Assembly (NCBI GenBank): GCA_938044045.1 | Contig: CALIQN010000002.1 | Span: forward strand, 1-15,344 | Direction of reading: 5' to 3' | DNA length: 15,344 nt | Source: an uncultured Peptococcaceae bacterium | Lineage (GTDB): Bacteria > Bacillota > Peptococcia > Peptococcales > Peptococcaceae | Notes under the pieces: generated by a model | Seen by the model: only the letters and a program-made list of their open reading frames with translations | Databases searched by the model: none | Told to the model about the DNA's origin: nothing | In this document: positions 8,565-15,344 of the stretch, piece by piece | Layout of the letters: the number at the start of each line of letters is the position of its first letter | Position numbering within the stretch: the first letter of the stretch is position 1 | Made by a program: the position numbers and the translations under genes

Positions 8565-10242
8565 CTTCAAAATCCCCCACTAAATCTTTGTCTAAATCTT
8601 TCCCTCCTGGTACCATTGGGAAAACATTCGCTGTAGGATCTAAACGTATGTCAATAAAAACACTATCTTCAGATGTTAAAAACTGACCCAGCTTTTCATA
8701 AACCTCCGAAAGATGGTTTAGCCTCTCATAGCTTATATCATAAGCACCAGCTATCATTTCCCAATGAGGTGCAACGTCTAATGTGGTTTGAGAATAGTTT
8801 TTATTGTGAAACATCTCCTGCCATTGTCTAACCATACCTAAATAGCCATTATTAATAAGAACAATCTTTATTGGCAATTTATGCTCTTTAACAACCGCCA
8901 ATTCTTGCATGTTCATTTGAAAACTACCATCACCTGTAATCAATACAATTTTATCTTTCCGTTTGCCAAACTGGGCACCAATTGCTGCTGGTAAGCCATA
9001 GCCCATAGTGCCTAAGCCTCCAGAAGTAATGAACTGTCTCGTTCTCTCTGGATGAAGAAAAAGTGCTGACCACATCTGATGTTGCCCTACATCAGTTACA
9101 ATAATAGTATTTTCATCTAAGTATTTGTCAATTTCAGTAAATAATTCCAACGGAGGAATCGTTTCTAAGTCCTTACACTTTTTCAAGTTTCTATGGTGTG
9201 CTCGAATCTCATTAAGCCAATCTTTATGATTGGAACCCTCTTCCATAAAAGCATGTAATTGCTCCAAGAAGTCATGAGCATCTCCCACAATCGGTATTTC
9301 AACATCAACATTTTTTCCAATTTCTGCCGCATCAATATCAACATGGATAATTTTAGCTTTTTGTGCAAAGCTATCTAAGCCACTCGTGACACGATCATCA
9401 AAGCGCATACCTATTGCTAGTAATACATCACAATGTTGAATCGCATAATTTGCATCTGTAGTACCATGCATCCCTACCATACCTAAATGCCAAGGGTTGT
9501 CTCCACCAAGTAGACCTTTACCCATTAATGTTAAAACTGTTGGTAAATTTAAGGTTTCTGTTATGCTCTCTAGTAATTTTCGGTTTTGATTGTCTGTATT
9601 GACACCGCCTCCAACAACTATCAGAGGTTTTTTCGCACTTTCTAAAAGTTTTAAAACTTTTCTAATCTGCTCTTTAGTAATACTACTAACACGTAATTTT
9701 TGTTGATATCTTTCCGCTGGTCGAACGTCTAAATTAATCTCTTCTAAGTCAGTTAAAAATAAATCTTTAGGAATATCAATGACCACAGGACCTGGACGTC
9801 CAGATTTTGCAATAAAAAATGCATTAGCTAGCGTCTCAGGAATATCTTTAGCATCTGATACCATCACACTATATTTGGCAACTTGTTCCGTAATCCCTTT
9901 TATAAAAGCTTCTTGAAAGCTATCCTTACCTAAAAATGGTTTAGCGACTTGTCCAGTAATACAAATAATTGGAATCGAATCCATCTGAGCATTAGCAATC
10001 CCTGTCATCAGATTGGTTGCCCCTGGTCCAGAAGTCGCAAAGCAAACCCCAACTTCTCCAGTGGCTCTTGCGTAGCCATCAGCAGCATGAACTGCACCTT
10101 GTTCGTGTTTCACCAAAATATGCTCTATCAAACTTTCTTTTAATCTATCATATAAAGGAATGACTGCCCCACCTGGCAAGCCAAAAACAACTTTGACACC
10201 ATGTCTCTCCAAGCATTTTAATACCACATCTGCTCCTAACAC
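8554..10242 (-). CDS. ilvB: acetolactate synthase large (catalytic) subunit
   Basis: This is the thiamine-diphosphate enzyme that condenses two pyruvates, or pyruvate with 2-ketobutyrate, in the first common step of branched-chain amino acid synthesis. It has 562 residues with three domains. The N-terminal ThDP domain has GLPGGAV (21-27) and catalytic E47 in KHEQGA. The central domain has the RFDDRVTSG motif (280-288) typical of FAD-containing biosynthetic AHAS. The C-terminal domain has the ThDP/Mg site GDGSFQMNMQEL ending in NN (437-465), followed by RQWQE (472-476). The C-terminal ENVFPMVP-like motif is present (NVFPMVPGG). It departs from most AHAS sequences in the channel segment around 113-125: GITEQVAKYS, where GITRPVTKHN is usual. 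The GTG start at 10242 follows a GAGGAG Shine-Dalgarno by about 6 nt. It is first in ilvBNC. The catabolic AlsS alternative is unlikely given ilvN and RFDDR. Confidence 0.95.
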   Translation of the reverse strand: MLGADVVLKCLERHGVKVVFGLPGGAVIPLYDRLKESLIEHILVKHEQGAVHAADGYARATGEVGVCFATSGPGATNLMTGIANAQMDSIPIICITGQVAKPFLGKDSFQEAFIKGITEQVAKYSVMVSDAKDIPETLANAFFIAKSGRPGPVVIDIPKDLFLTDLEEINLDVRPAERYQQKLRVSSITKEQIRKVLKLLESAKKPLIVVGGGVNTDNQNRKLLESITETLNLPTVLTLMGKGLLGGDNPWHLGMVGMHGTTDANYAIQHCDVLLAIGMRFDDRVTSGLDSFAQKAKIIHVDIDAAEIGKNVDVEIPIVGDAHDFLEQLHAFMEEGSNHKDWLNEIRAHHRNLKKCKDLETIPPLELFTEIDKYLDENTIIVTDVGQHQMWSALFLHPERTRQFITSGGLGTMGYGLPAAIGAQFGKRKDKIVLITGDGSFQMNMQELAVVKEHKLPIKIVLINNGYLGMVRQWQEMFHNKNYSQTTLDVAPHWEMIAGAYDISYERLNHLSEVYEKLGQFLTSEDSVFIDIRLDPTANVFPMVPGGKDLDKDLVGDFEDET

Positions 10243-10271
10243 TCGCCTCTCCTCCTCAGTTTGTTTTCTGT

Positions 10272-10299
10272 ATTATAACACTAAATTTCAATTAATCAA
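10272..10299 (-). promoter_or_regulatory. sigma-A-type promoter of ilvBNC with AT-rich upstream tract
   Basis: The minus strand carries TTGATT (10299-10294), a 16-nt spacer and a perfect TATAAT (10277-10272). Transcription should begin near 10265, giving a leader of only about 23 nt before the ilvB GTG. Upstream (about 10303-10335) are two A6 tracts about two helical turns apart, a possible UP-like element. The leader is too short for a T-box, attenuator or riboswitch. Any amino-acid control must therefore act on initiation or on the enzyme. Confidence 0.78.
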
Positions 10300-10344
10300 G
10301 GTATTTTTTCTATATTTATTTCTTTTTTCAATCTGTTATATTAC

Positions 10345-10380
10345 AAAAAGAAGAAGAGCTGCCTAATGCTGCTCTTCTTC
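10345..10380 (-). terminator. rho-independent terminator overlapping the histidine kinase stop
   Basis: On the minus strand GAAGAAGAGC (10380-10371) pairs perfectly with GCTCTTCTTC (10359-10350) around an 11-nt loop, followed by TTTTT and GT. The 5' arm encodes the last Glu residues of the kinase, and the TAG stop lies in the loop. This should end the trmK-to-kinase transcript just before the ilvB promoter. On the plus strand only three T follow, so it is unlikely to be bidirectional. Confidence 0.82.
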
Positions 10381-11826
10381 TTTGATTTCACCTGTTTTAA
10401 TGTAAAACTGTCTAATAAACTCTTCTAATTCTTCGCCCTCATAATAAGGAAGAATCACTGAAACTTTTGAACCAACGTTTCTAATACTATCAATATAAAA
10501 TGTGCCTTGATGTAATGCTATGATTTCATTGGCAATGGCTAGTCCTAGTCCTGTACCACTCATTTTATTGTTTCCTTTAAAGAATTTCTCTTTTACTCTA
10601 GCTAACTCACTAGCCTCCATGCCTATTCCATTATCCTCAACATAGATAATAACTTCATCATCGACAACATAACAACCAACACTCACTGTAGGATTATTGC
10701 TTGAATGGATAAACTTCAGGCTATTATCAATGATATTAATCAAAACCTGTTTTAGACGATTCTTATCAGCAAATACTATAATTTTTTCTTTGTCAAAGTT
10801 TAAACTAAGCTTTATACCATCTTTAACAAAACGCACAGCAAACTGTTCCATAATACCACTAATAAACTGATTTAATTCTAATTTTTCACAATCAAGTTCG
10901 ATACGATGAGACTGTAACTTTGAAAAATCAAGTAAATCATTCACTAAAATAATTAACCTATTAGTCTCTCGTTCTATGACCGAAAGTCCCATTTCTGTTG
11001 TCTCTTTATCTTCCAAGCTATCTTCTATTGTTTCTGCCCAACCTTTTATTGAAGTAAGTGGTGTTCTCAATTCATGGGATATACTAGAAATAAAATCACT
11101 TTTTTCTTGATTTGATTTTTTTATCTCTACTGTCATACGATTCACCGCATCTGAAAGTTGACCAATTTCATCATCATAATATTTTTTAGCTACAGCATCT
11201 AAATTACCTTCACTGATTTCTTTAGTCACTTTAGTGAGATGTTTTATTGGCACCAAAATGCGATTACTCATAAAATAACCTATTGAACCTGATAAGAATA
11301 AAATCACTAAACCTATCACGATTACTGTCAATAAGTTTGAACGCATAACTTTTTTTACTTCATCTAAACCACTCACATAACGTAGAACGCCAACAACTTT
11401 CTCACCATTTAGCAAAGGAACCGATACACTAATAATACTCTCACCATTTTCCAAACGCCCTCGCCAAACGCTCAATTCACGATTTAATGCCTCATCATAA
11501 TCTTCTTTTAAGGCAATATGTGTTTTGCTATTTAAATTATTAATAATAAAATCGTGATTCACACCATAAAGTTCAACTAAAGCATCCTCATCGCCATCCA
11601 TAGAATCAAAGATAAAAAGTTTTTTATCTTTAATGCTACCACTAGGTGAAAATTTGTTATAAAGTGCAGCACTTGATTCAGCATTGCTCATTAAATTTTG
11701 TTCTACACCTTTGTAGTAATAGTTAGAGAGCGCAAAATAAAACATTGTCTCTAAAATAATTAGCGTTACAAAGCTTACCAGAATATAACTCCCTGTTAAC
11801 TTTTGCCCTATACTATTTTTCTGCAC
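10363..11826 (-). CDS. membrane sensor histidine kinase (HAMP-HisKA-HATPase)
   Basis: This is the sensor of a two-component pair and phosphorylates the regulator encoded just upstream. Its 487 residues form a first membrane helix (about 11-33), an extracytoplasmic domain (about 34-162), a second helix (about 163-186), HAMP (about 187-240), HisKA with H251 in SSISHELRTPL, and HATPase_c. The HATPase has N-box NIIDN (364-368), G1 DNGIGM (398-403), F-box EKFFKG (413-418) and G2 GTGLGLAI (424-431). All residues for ATP binding and autophosphorylation are present. The outer domain ends in VPLLNGEKVVGVLRYV, resembling the last strands of a Cache-like sensor, but its ligand is not recognisable. The start is GTG, 3 nt after the regulator stop, with a weak GGGGTGGTGA upstream. 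PhoR/WalK-like in architecture, but I would not assign either name. Confidence 0.93.
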   Translation of the reverse strand: MQKNSIGQKLTGSYILVSFVTLIILETMFYFALSNYYYKGVEQNLMSNAESSAALYNKFSPSGSIKDKKLFIFDSMDGDEDALVELYGVNHDFIINNLNSKTHIALKEDYDEALNRELSVWRGRLENGESIISVSVPLLNGEKVVGVLRYVSGLDEVKKVMRSNLLTVIVIGLVILFLSGSIGYFMSNRILVPIKHLTKVTKEISEGNLDAVAKKYYDDEIGQLSDAVNRMTVEIKKSNQEKSDFISSISHELRTPLTSIKGWAETIEDSLEDKETTEMGLSVIERETNRLIILVNDLLDFSKLQSHRIELDCEKLELNQFISGIMEQFAVRFVKDGIKLSLNFDKEKIIVFADKNRLKQVLINIIDNSLKFIHSSNNPTVSVGCYVVDDEVIIYVEDNGIGMEASELARVKEKFFKGNNKMSGTGLGLAIANEIIALHQGTFYIDSIRNVGSKVSVILPYYEGEELEEFIRQFYIKTGEIKEEEQH

Positions 11827-11829
11827 AAA

Positions 11830-12528
11830 TTATTCACCACCCCACCAGCGATAGCCATACCCCCAAACTTTTTCAATATGTTTTGGTTCTGAAGGATTTT
11901 CCTCAATTTTTTGACGAATACGTCTGATGTTAACGTCAACAATCTTAAAATCACCGACATAGTTGTATCCCCAAACATTATTCAAGATCTCATCACGATG
12001 AATTGCCTTATTAGCATTTTCCATAAAATACTTCACTAATGAAAACTCAATTGGTGTAAGCTCAATTTCCTTGTCATCTTTTGTAAAACGGCGTTCATCC
12101 ACAATAAGTTTAAATATTCCCGATACAATTTCATTTTTGCTGATTTCTTGTTCTCCAGTTTGCAATGATAGTCGACGGGTTAAAGCATTGATTCTTGCTA
12201 AAAGTTCTTTCGGACTGAAAGGCTTAACAATATAATCATCTGCTCCAGCATCCAAACCCTCAATACGATTTTCTTCTTGACCTTTAGCAGTCAAAATAAT
12301 AATCCCCAAATTAGGGTAAGCGCTTCTTACTTTTTCGCAAACTTCATAACCATTCATGCCTGGTAACATGACATCTAATAAAACAATATCAACATTCTCT
12401 CCAACTAGATTCAAAGCCTCTTCACCACTACTTGCCTCTAAAACCTCAAAATTATTGCGTTTTAAATTAACTTTAATAAAACCTCTAATTGCCTCTTCAT
12501 CTTCCACAATTAAAATTCTTGTTGCCAT
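11830..12528 (-). CDS. OmpR/PhoB-family response regulator
   Basis: This is the DNA-binding output of the adjacent histidine kinase. Its 232 residues comprise a receiver domain (about 4-115) and a winged-helix DNA-binding domain (about 135-229). The receiver has acidic pocket E9/D10, phosphoacceptor D52 in VLLDVMLPGMNG, T80 and K102 in the KPF motif. The winged helix includes ELTPIEFSLVKYF, the recognition-helix region VDVNIRRIRQKI and a WGYGYRW wing. All phosphorelay residues are intact. ATG 12528 follows a near-perfect AAGGAGGT by 7 nt. It lies 1 nt after the lipoprotein stop and 3 nt before the kinase start, so the three genes form one translational unit. Its target genes are unknown. Confidence 0.95.
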   Translation of the reverse strand: MATRILIVEDEEAIRGFIKVNLKRNNFEVLEASSGEEALNLVGENVDIVLLDVMLPGMNGYEVCEKVRSAYPNLGIIILTAKGQEENRIEGLDAGADDYIVKPFSPKELLARINALTRRLSLQTGEQEISKNEIVSGIFKLIVDERRFTKDDKEIELTPIEFSLVKYFMENANKAIHRDEILNNVWGYNYVGDFKIVDVNIRRIRQKIEENPSEPKHIEKVWGYGYRWWGGE

Positions 12529-12543
12529 TTTACTTACCTCCTT
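12526..12543 (-). promoter_or_regulatory. strong ribosome binding site of the response regulator, inside the lipoprotein gene
   Basis: AAGGAGGT (12543-12536) lies 7 nt before the regulator ATG and forms part of the last lipoprotein codons (Glu-Gly-Gly-Lys-stop). It is the strongest Shine-Dalgarno in the trmK-to-kinase group. Regulator synthesis is probably both coupled to, and higher than, that of its neighbours. Confidence 0.75.
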
Positions 12544-13828
12544 CTATGGTTAGTAATTTCTTTAAAGTTTCTTCATCTATCTTCTCACCAGAAAAGTCGC
12601 TTTGATAAAATCTGGCAACATACACCCGACTATTTGATGTCGAAGCACCTAAGACCTTTAGTCCATCAATAGCACTAGAATGGCTTAAAGAAAAATTTTC
12701 AATAGTTTGAATTACAAAAACTGGTTGTGTACTCACAGCCTTACTTTTATCATAAAAACTTATCTGACTAATGCCTCTATCTGAACTGTATTGATAACTC
12801 AAATTTTTCAGCCAATTTACTGGTAATTTTAATTTATAACCATCTGAGGTATTTTCTAAAAAAGCACAATAATTTTTAAAGCCTTGATTTTCATCCCAGA
12901 CCTTCCAAACTTGTAGGAAATCTTGAACTTGTCTCTTTGTTGTATCTAATGGTGGTACTACAGATAAGATGGCTAATTCTCCATTTCCTAAAACATCACC
13001 TATAAAACCATTTGCCTTTTCGCTAAAAGAAAGTGCATATTGACTTTCAAGATGAGCTTTCTCTTCATACGTACTACCATTATTTAAGAGTAAAACATAC
13101 TCAACACTATCAAAATCAGAACTCAAGCCTAGATATATACCTTGCTTATCCTTACTCACTTTGCCAACTTCTATTTGTTGTGTAAAACCATCATAAGTTC
13201 GTGAAAAAATATTTTGCATTTTACCTTTTTTCCACTCATAAACATTAAGTTCTGTCGTTAATTCATCAGTTGCTTTATTATTTAAACTTGTGATAATATG
13301 ACTACCTTTATTGCCTTGTTTTAAAATCTTTATCTTTGAATACTTAATTTGATCTATCACTTGCAATCTATCTTGGCTAACACCATAAATGTATAGATTA
13401 TAGTAGCCTCCTACATTGACACCTAATAATATCTCTAAGGCACCATCACCATTAATATCATACAAATCAAAATACTTAATTGATCTACCAACCTGTTTAT
13501 CTTGATAAACTAACGACCACTTACCATCTGCGTTTTCTGATAGTAAATTAATACCTGTCTGATAGCCATTTTTCTTCACAAAAAATACTATTTTTTCATT
13601 TTTACCATCACCATCAATATCTATATCAACATTGGAAGTAGGATCTTTCATTTCTTGAGGCATCTCAATTTTTTCATCATCATTTAGAAAAGAACGAATT
13701 ACTTCCATATTTTTATAGTCTTGTTCACTGATGATAGGCGTCTTTATCAGATCAGACGGTGCTTCAAAACTTAATCCACAACCTGATAAACTAAGCATTA
13801 AAAAAAAACATACACATGCTCTTTTCAT
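12530..13828 (-). CDS. lipoprotein with FG-GAP/VCBS-like calcium motifs, function unknown
   Basis: I do not recognise a named family. From the ATG there are 432 residues. A short positively charged start (MKRA), a hydrophobic stretch and the lipobox LSGC with its cysteine at 17 indicate export and lipid anchoring outside the cytoplasmic membrane. Two motifs resemble calcium-binding FG-GAP/VCBS loops: DIDGDGKNE (about 70-78) and DINGDGALE (about 124-132). A third, GDVLGNGELA (about 277-286), is degenerate. The spacing and aromatic-rich strands fit an incomplete beta-propeller. The C-terminal third (about 330-432) has no such motif. An in-frame GTG just before the ATG is too close to the GGGAGA site, so the ATG, 7 nt away, is preferred. 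A run of nine T lies in the signal-peptide codons. It sits 12 nt after nif3 and 1 nt before the response regulator, suggesting a sensing role with the kinase (inference). Confidence 0.85.
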   Translation of the reverse strand: MKRACVCFFLMLSLSGCGLSFEAPSDLIKTPIISEQDYKNMEVIRSFLNDDEKIEMPQEMKDPTSNVDIDIDGDGKNEKIVFFVKKNGYQTGINLLSENADGKWSLVYQDKQVGRSIKYFDLYDINGDGALEILLGVNVGGYYNLYIYGVSQDRLQVIDQIKYSKIKILKQGNKGSHIITSLNNKATDELTTELNVYEWKKGKMQNIFSRTYDGFTQQIEVGKVSKDKQGIYLGLSSDFDSVEYVLLLNNGSTYEEKAHLESQYALSFSEKANGFIGDVLGNGELAILSVVPPLDTTKRQVQDFLQVWKVWDENQGFKNYCAFLENTSDGYKLKLPVNWLKNLSYQYSSDRGISQISFYDKSKAVSTQPVFVIQTIENFSLSHSSAIDGLKVLGASTSNSRVYVARFYQSDFSGEKIDEETLKKLLTIEGGK

Positions 13829-13840
13829 CACTATGTCTCC

Positions 13841-14941
13841 CTAAAGCCAATAAAAAAAATCACGCTCGTCCTCATCAATATAAACATCTATATCCAAAAA
13901 TTTTTCCTCTAACTTTCTTTTTAAACCATCCATCACAATTTTTTCACTAGCAAAGTGAGTTAGATCTATCAAATTCAGACCTAATTCTTCTGCCAATTGT
14001 CCATCATGATATTTTAAATCACCAGTCAGATAACAATCCGCACCTTGTGATTTTGCAAGCCGTATAAACTCTGCACCACTACCACCACAAAAAGCAATCG
14101 TTTCAATTCTTTTATTTTCACCTACAACCTTTATCTTTTCTAGTCCAAACCTATCTGCTAAGATCTGCACATAGTCTTTAAAATTCATAGGTTGTTTTAA
14201 TCGTCCAATTCTTCCTAAGCCATAGCTTATGCCTAAGTGTGCTTGTTCAAAAATATCATATGCAATATGCTCATAGGGATGAACTAAATTTAAAGTTTCT
14301 ATTACTTTAGATAGTAAACTTCCCCTTACTAAAACCTCTAGACGATTTTCATCTGCATGATATCGCTCATTTCTTTTACCAAGAAATGGTTTAGCAAAAG
14401 TGTTTGCCTTGTAAGTCATTTCCCCACTAACCTGCCATGAACATTCACTATAATTGCCTAAATTTCCCGCGCCTTCATCAAAAAGCGCTTCTTTAACCTT
14501 TGTAAGATGTGTGTTTGGTACAAAGACAACCATCTTATACATCTTTTCTCGATAGGTTTCTTTCAAAACAGCCATATCCTCCACACCTAAGTATTCCCCT
14601 AAAATATCATTGACGCCATCAGGGGCAACATCTAAATTTGTATGAGCAGAATATAGGGCTATTTTTTGTTCAATCAAAGTGTAGACCACCTTACCTAAAG
14701 GAACATCATCCCTCAAATGTTTAATTCCTTTAAAAAATAATGGATGGTGCGTTACAATCATATCAACTTGTTTTTCTTGGGCATTTCTTAAGACTTTTTC
14801 ACTTGGTGTTAATGCCAAGAATACTTTTTTTACTTCACTATCCAACTTTCCTACTTGCAAACCAACATTATCCCATTCTTCAGCATAGTTATCTGGTGCA
14901 AGGGTTTCCATATAAGATACTAAATCTCTTACTCTAGTCAT
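13841..14941 (-). CDS. Nif3-like dinuclear metal-binding protein (YqfO type)
   Basis: This belongs to the Nif3/DUF34 family, often labelled GTP cyclohydrolase 1 type 2. Its physiological role is unsettled; the family folds as a dinuclear-metal hydrolase-like toroid. It has 366 residues, the long form with a PII/CutA-like insertion (about 130-235), as in Bacillus YqfO. The N-terminal half has DNVGLQVG (24-31), THHPLFFK (64-71, putative metal ligands H65 and H66) and SAHTNLD (98-104, D104). The C-terminal half has CGGSG (285-289), LTGDLKYHD (305-313) and LTHFASE, with H329 and E333 as the remaining likely ligands. The ligand set looks complete. The ATG overlaps the trmK stop by 8 nt, with GTGGTGGG upstream. 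The trmK-nif3 pairing is common in Bacillota, usually behind the primary sigma factor gene. Confidence 0.93.
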   Translation of the reverse strand: MTRVRDLVSYMETLAPDNYAEEWDNVGLQVGKLDSEVKKVFLALTPSEKVLRNAQEKQVDMIVTHHPLFFKGIKHLRDDVPLGKVVYTLIEQKIALYSAHTNLDVAPDGVNDILGEYLGVEDMAVLKETYREKMYKMVVFVPNTHLTKVKEALFDEGAGNLGNYSECSWQVSGEMTYKANTFAKPFLGKRNERYHADENRLEVLVRGSLLSKVIETLNLVHPYEHIAYDIFEQAHLGISYGLGRIGRLKQPMNFKDYVQILADRFGLEKIKVVGENKRIETIAFCGGSGAEFIRLAKSQGADCYLTGDLKYHDGQLAEELGLNLIDLTHFASEKIVMDGLKRKLEEKFLDIDVYIDEDERDFFYWL

Positions 14942-15344
14942 TTTCCCACCACTTCCATAATTGCTTCAATCTATCAATTTCTGATTTCACCAAATCTTGA
15001 TTTTTGGTTTTTTCCATACAAGCTATTTTATGAAAATCTTTTTGTTTGCGTTTTAAAAAATAGTCTCGAGCTTCTGGTAAATAGGGCAAAAATTGCCCAA
15101 AATAGATTTGTTCTTTTGTTAAACTATTGCCTTTGCCTCGGTGAAATAACAAAATCTCATAGTTATGTCCATTTTCTTCTACCAAAGCCTCTTTAACAAG
15201 ATAAAATCCAAGTTTTGGTAAATCTTGTCTTAATAACCATGGGGCAATATTTGGTGATAGAATCAACGTTGTAATTTCTTTTAATTTTTCTTCATCTGCT
15301 CGTAAAATCTTTAGAATAAGGCTAGCACCCATTCCTGATAAGGT
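14934..15344 (-). CDS. trmK: tRNA (adenine-22-N1)-methyltransferase TrmK, C-terminal part (5' end off window)
   Basis: TrmK makes m1A at position 22 of tRNA using S-adenosylmethionine. The last 137 codons are visible and the frame stays open to the right edge. The Met at 15332 is internal, not a start: the upstream codons read TLSGMGAS, matching the family's conserved AGMGG motif. Next comes LILSPNIAPWLLRQDLPKLG, which corresponds to the LILQPN...LR..L...G segment, then a YEILLF strand and a basic, helical C-terminal region (about residues 75-137 of the fragment) typical of the TrmK coiled-coil tail. The S-adenosylmethionine-binding N-terminal part lies beyond the window. The stop codon overlaps the nif3 start by 8 nt, indicating coupling. 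The assignment is supported by both motifs and the nif3 neighbour. Confidence 0.88.
   Translation of the reverse strand, partial: TLSGMGASLILKILRADEEKLKEITTLILSPNIAPWLLRQDLPKLGFYLVKEALVEENGHNYEILLFHRGKGNSLTKEQIYFGQFLPYLPEARDYFLKRKQKDFHKIACMEKTKNQDLVKSEIDRLKQLWKWWEND

Noticed and set aside
9183..9368. Short minus-strand open frame inside ilvB in another frame
   Set aside because: It is fully within ilvB coding sequence and has low-complexity content (Met, Leu, Lys). The plus-strand frames at 9949-10143, 10160-10366, 12356-12553 and 14740-14937 are likewise shadows of ilvB, its promoter region, the regulator and nif3.
8554..10242. Catabolic acetolactate synthase (AlsS) instead of IlvB
   Set aside because: The RFDDRVTSG FAD-domain motif, the coupled regulatory subunit and the adjacent ilvC all support the biosynthetic enzyme, despite the AlsS-like Lys-Tyr near residue 124.
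10262..10280. Possible CodY-like box near the ilvB promoter
   Set aside because: The best alignment, over the -10 region, matches only about 9 of 15 consensus positions, which is expected by chance in AT-rich DNA.
10243..10344. Possible T-box, riboswitch or peptide attenuator upstream of ilvB
   Set aside because: The predicted transcript leader is about 23 nt and no T-box motif or regulatory codon run is present.
11820..11835. Response regulator and kinase in the same frame, separated by TAA TTT GTG, suggesting a read-through fusion
   Set aside because: The stop is an ordinary TAA with no read-through context, and the GTG with an upstream purine-rich stretch explains separate initiation.
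13829..13831. GTG as the lipoprotein start
   Set aside because: It would leave only 4 nt to the GGGAGA site; the next codon is ATG at a better 7 nt.
15330..15332. ATG at 15332 as the start of a small 132-residue protein
   Set aside because: The frame is open to the window edge and the upstream codons complete the conserved GMG motif of TrmK, so this Met is internal.
1..15344. Mobile elements, CRISPR arrays, tRNA or rRNA genes, defence or phage systems
   Set aside because: Intergenic space is small and fully accounted for by promoters, terminators and ribosome binding sites. No direct-repeat array, transposase or cloverleaf was seen.

Overview
The window is a compact, AT-rich bacterial chromosome segment in which every supportable gene lies on the minus strand, so transcription runs from base 15344 towards base 1. 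Gene content (rpoBC, ilvBNC, an OmpR-type two-component system, nif3, trmK) and protein signatures point to a low-GC Bacillota. The RpoC bridge-helix region (GARGNNQQIRQLAG) resembles Clostridia or Negativicutes more than Bacilli. The exact lineage cannot be fixed from the sequence alone. I see no tRNA, rRNA, CRISPR array, insertion sequence, prophage or attachment site.

Layout in transcription order. (1) 15344-10345: trmK (5' end off the window), nif3, a lipoprotein with FG-GAP/VCBS-like motifs, an OmpR/PhoB-type response regulator and a membrane histidine kinase. Neighbouring genes overlap or lie within 12 nt, which suggests one transcript. It ends at a hairpin whose 5' arm is the last codons of the kinase. 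(2) 10299-6974: ilvB, ilvN and ilvC, with their own sigma-A-type promoter (TTGATT-16-TATAAT), a leader of only about 23 nt, and a strong 12-bp terminator. The products are the acetohydroxyacid synthase catalytic and regulatory subunits and ketol-acid reductoisomerase, the first two steps of valine/isoleucine synthesis. (3) 6975-1: rpoB and rpoC, the RNA polymerase beta and beta' subunits, driven by a textbook-consensus promoter (TTGACA-17-TATAAT). Its -35 box is fused to the U-tract of the ilvC terminator. RpoC runs off the left edge with only a short C-terminal stretch missing.

The main point of interest is organisational. rpoBC is usually preceded by the L10/L12 ribosomal genes rplJ-rplL. 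Here it has its own promoter and follows an amino-acid biosynthesis operon. Both polymerase genes appear to start at TTG. The second point is the lipoprotein-regulator-kinase cassette, which looks like a candidate three-part envelope sensing system attached to the trmK-nif3 housekeeping pair. No clearly novel large system is visible; most of the window is conserved core genome.

No gene-free stretch exceeds 300 bases. The longest are 6862-7064 (ilvC terminator, rpoB promoter, leader with a small hairpin, ribosome binding site) and 10243-10362 (ilvB promoter, AT-rich upstream tract, kinase terminator).
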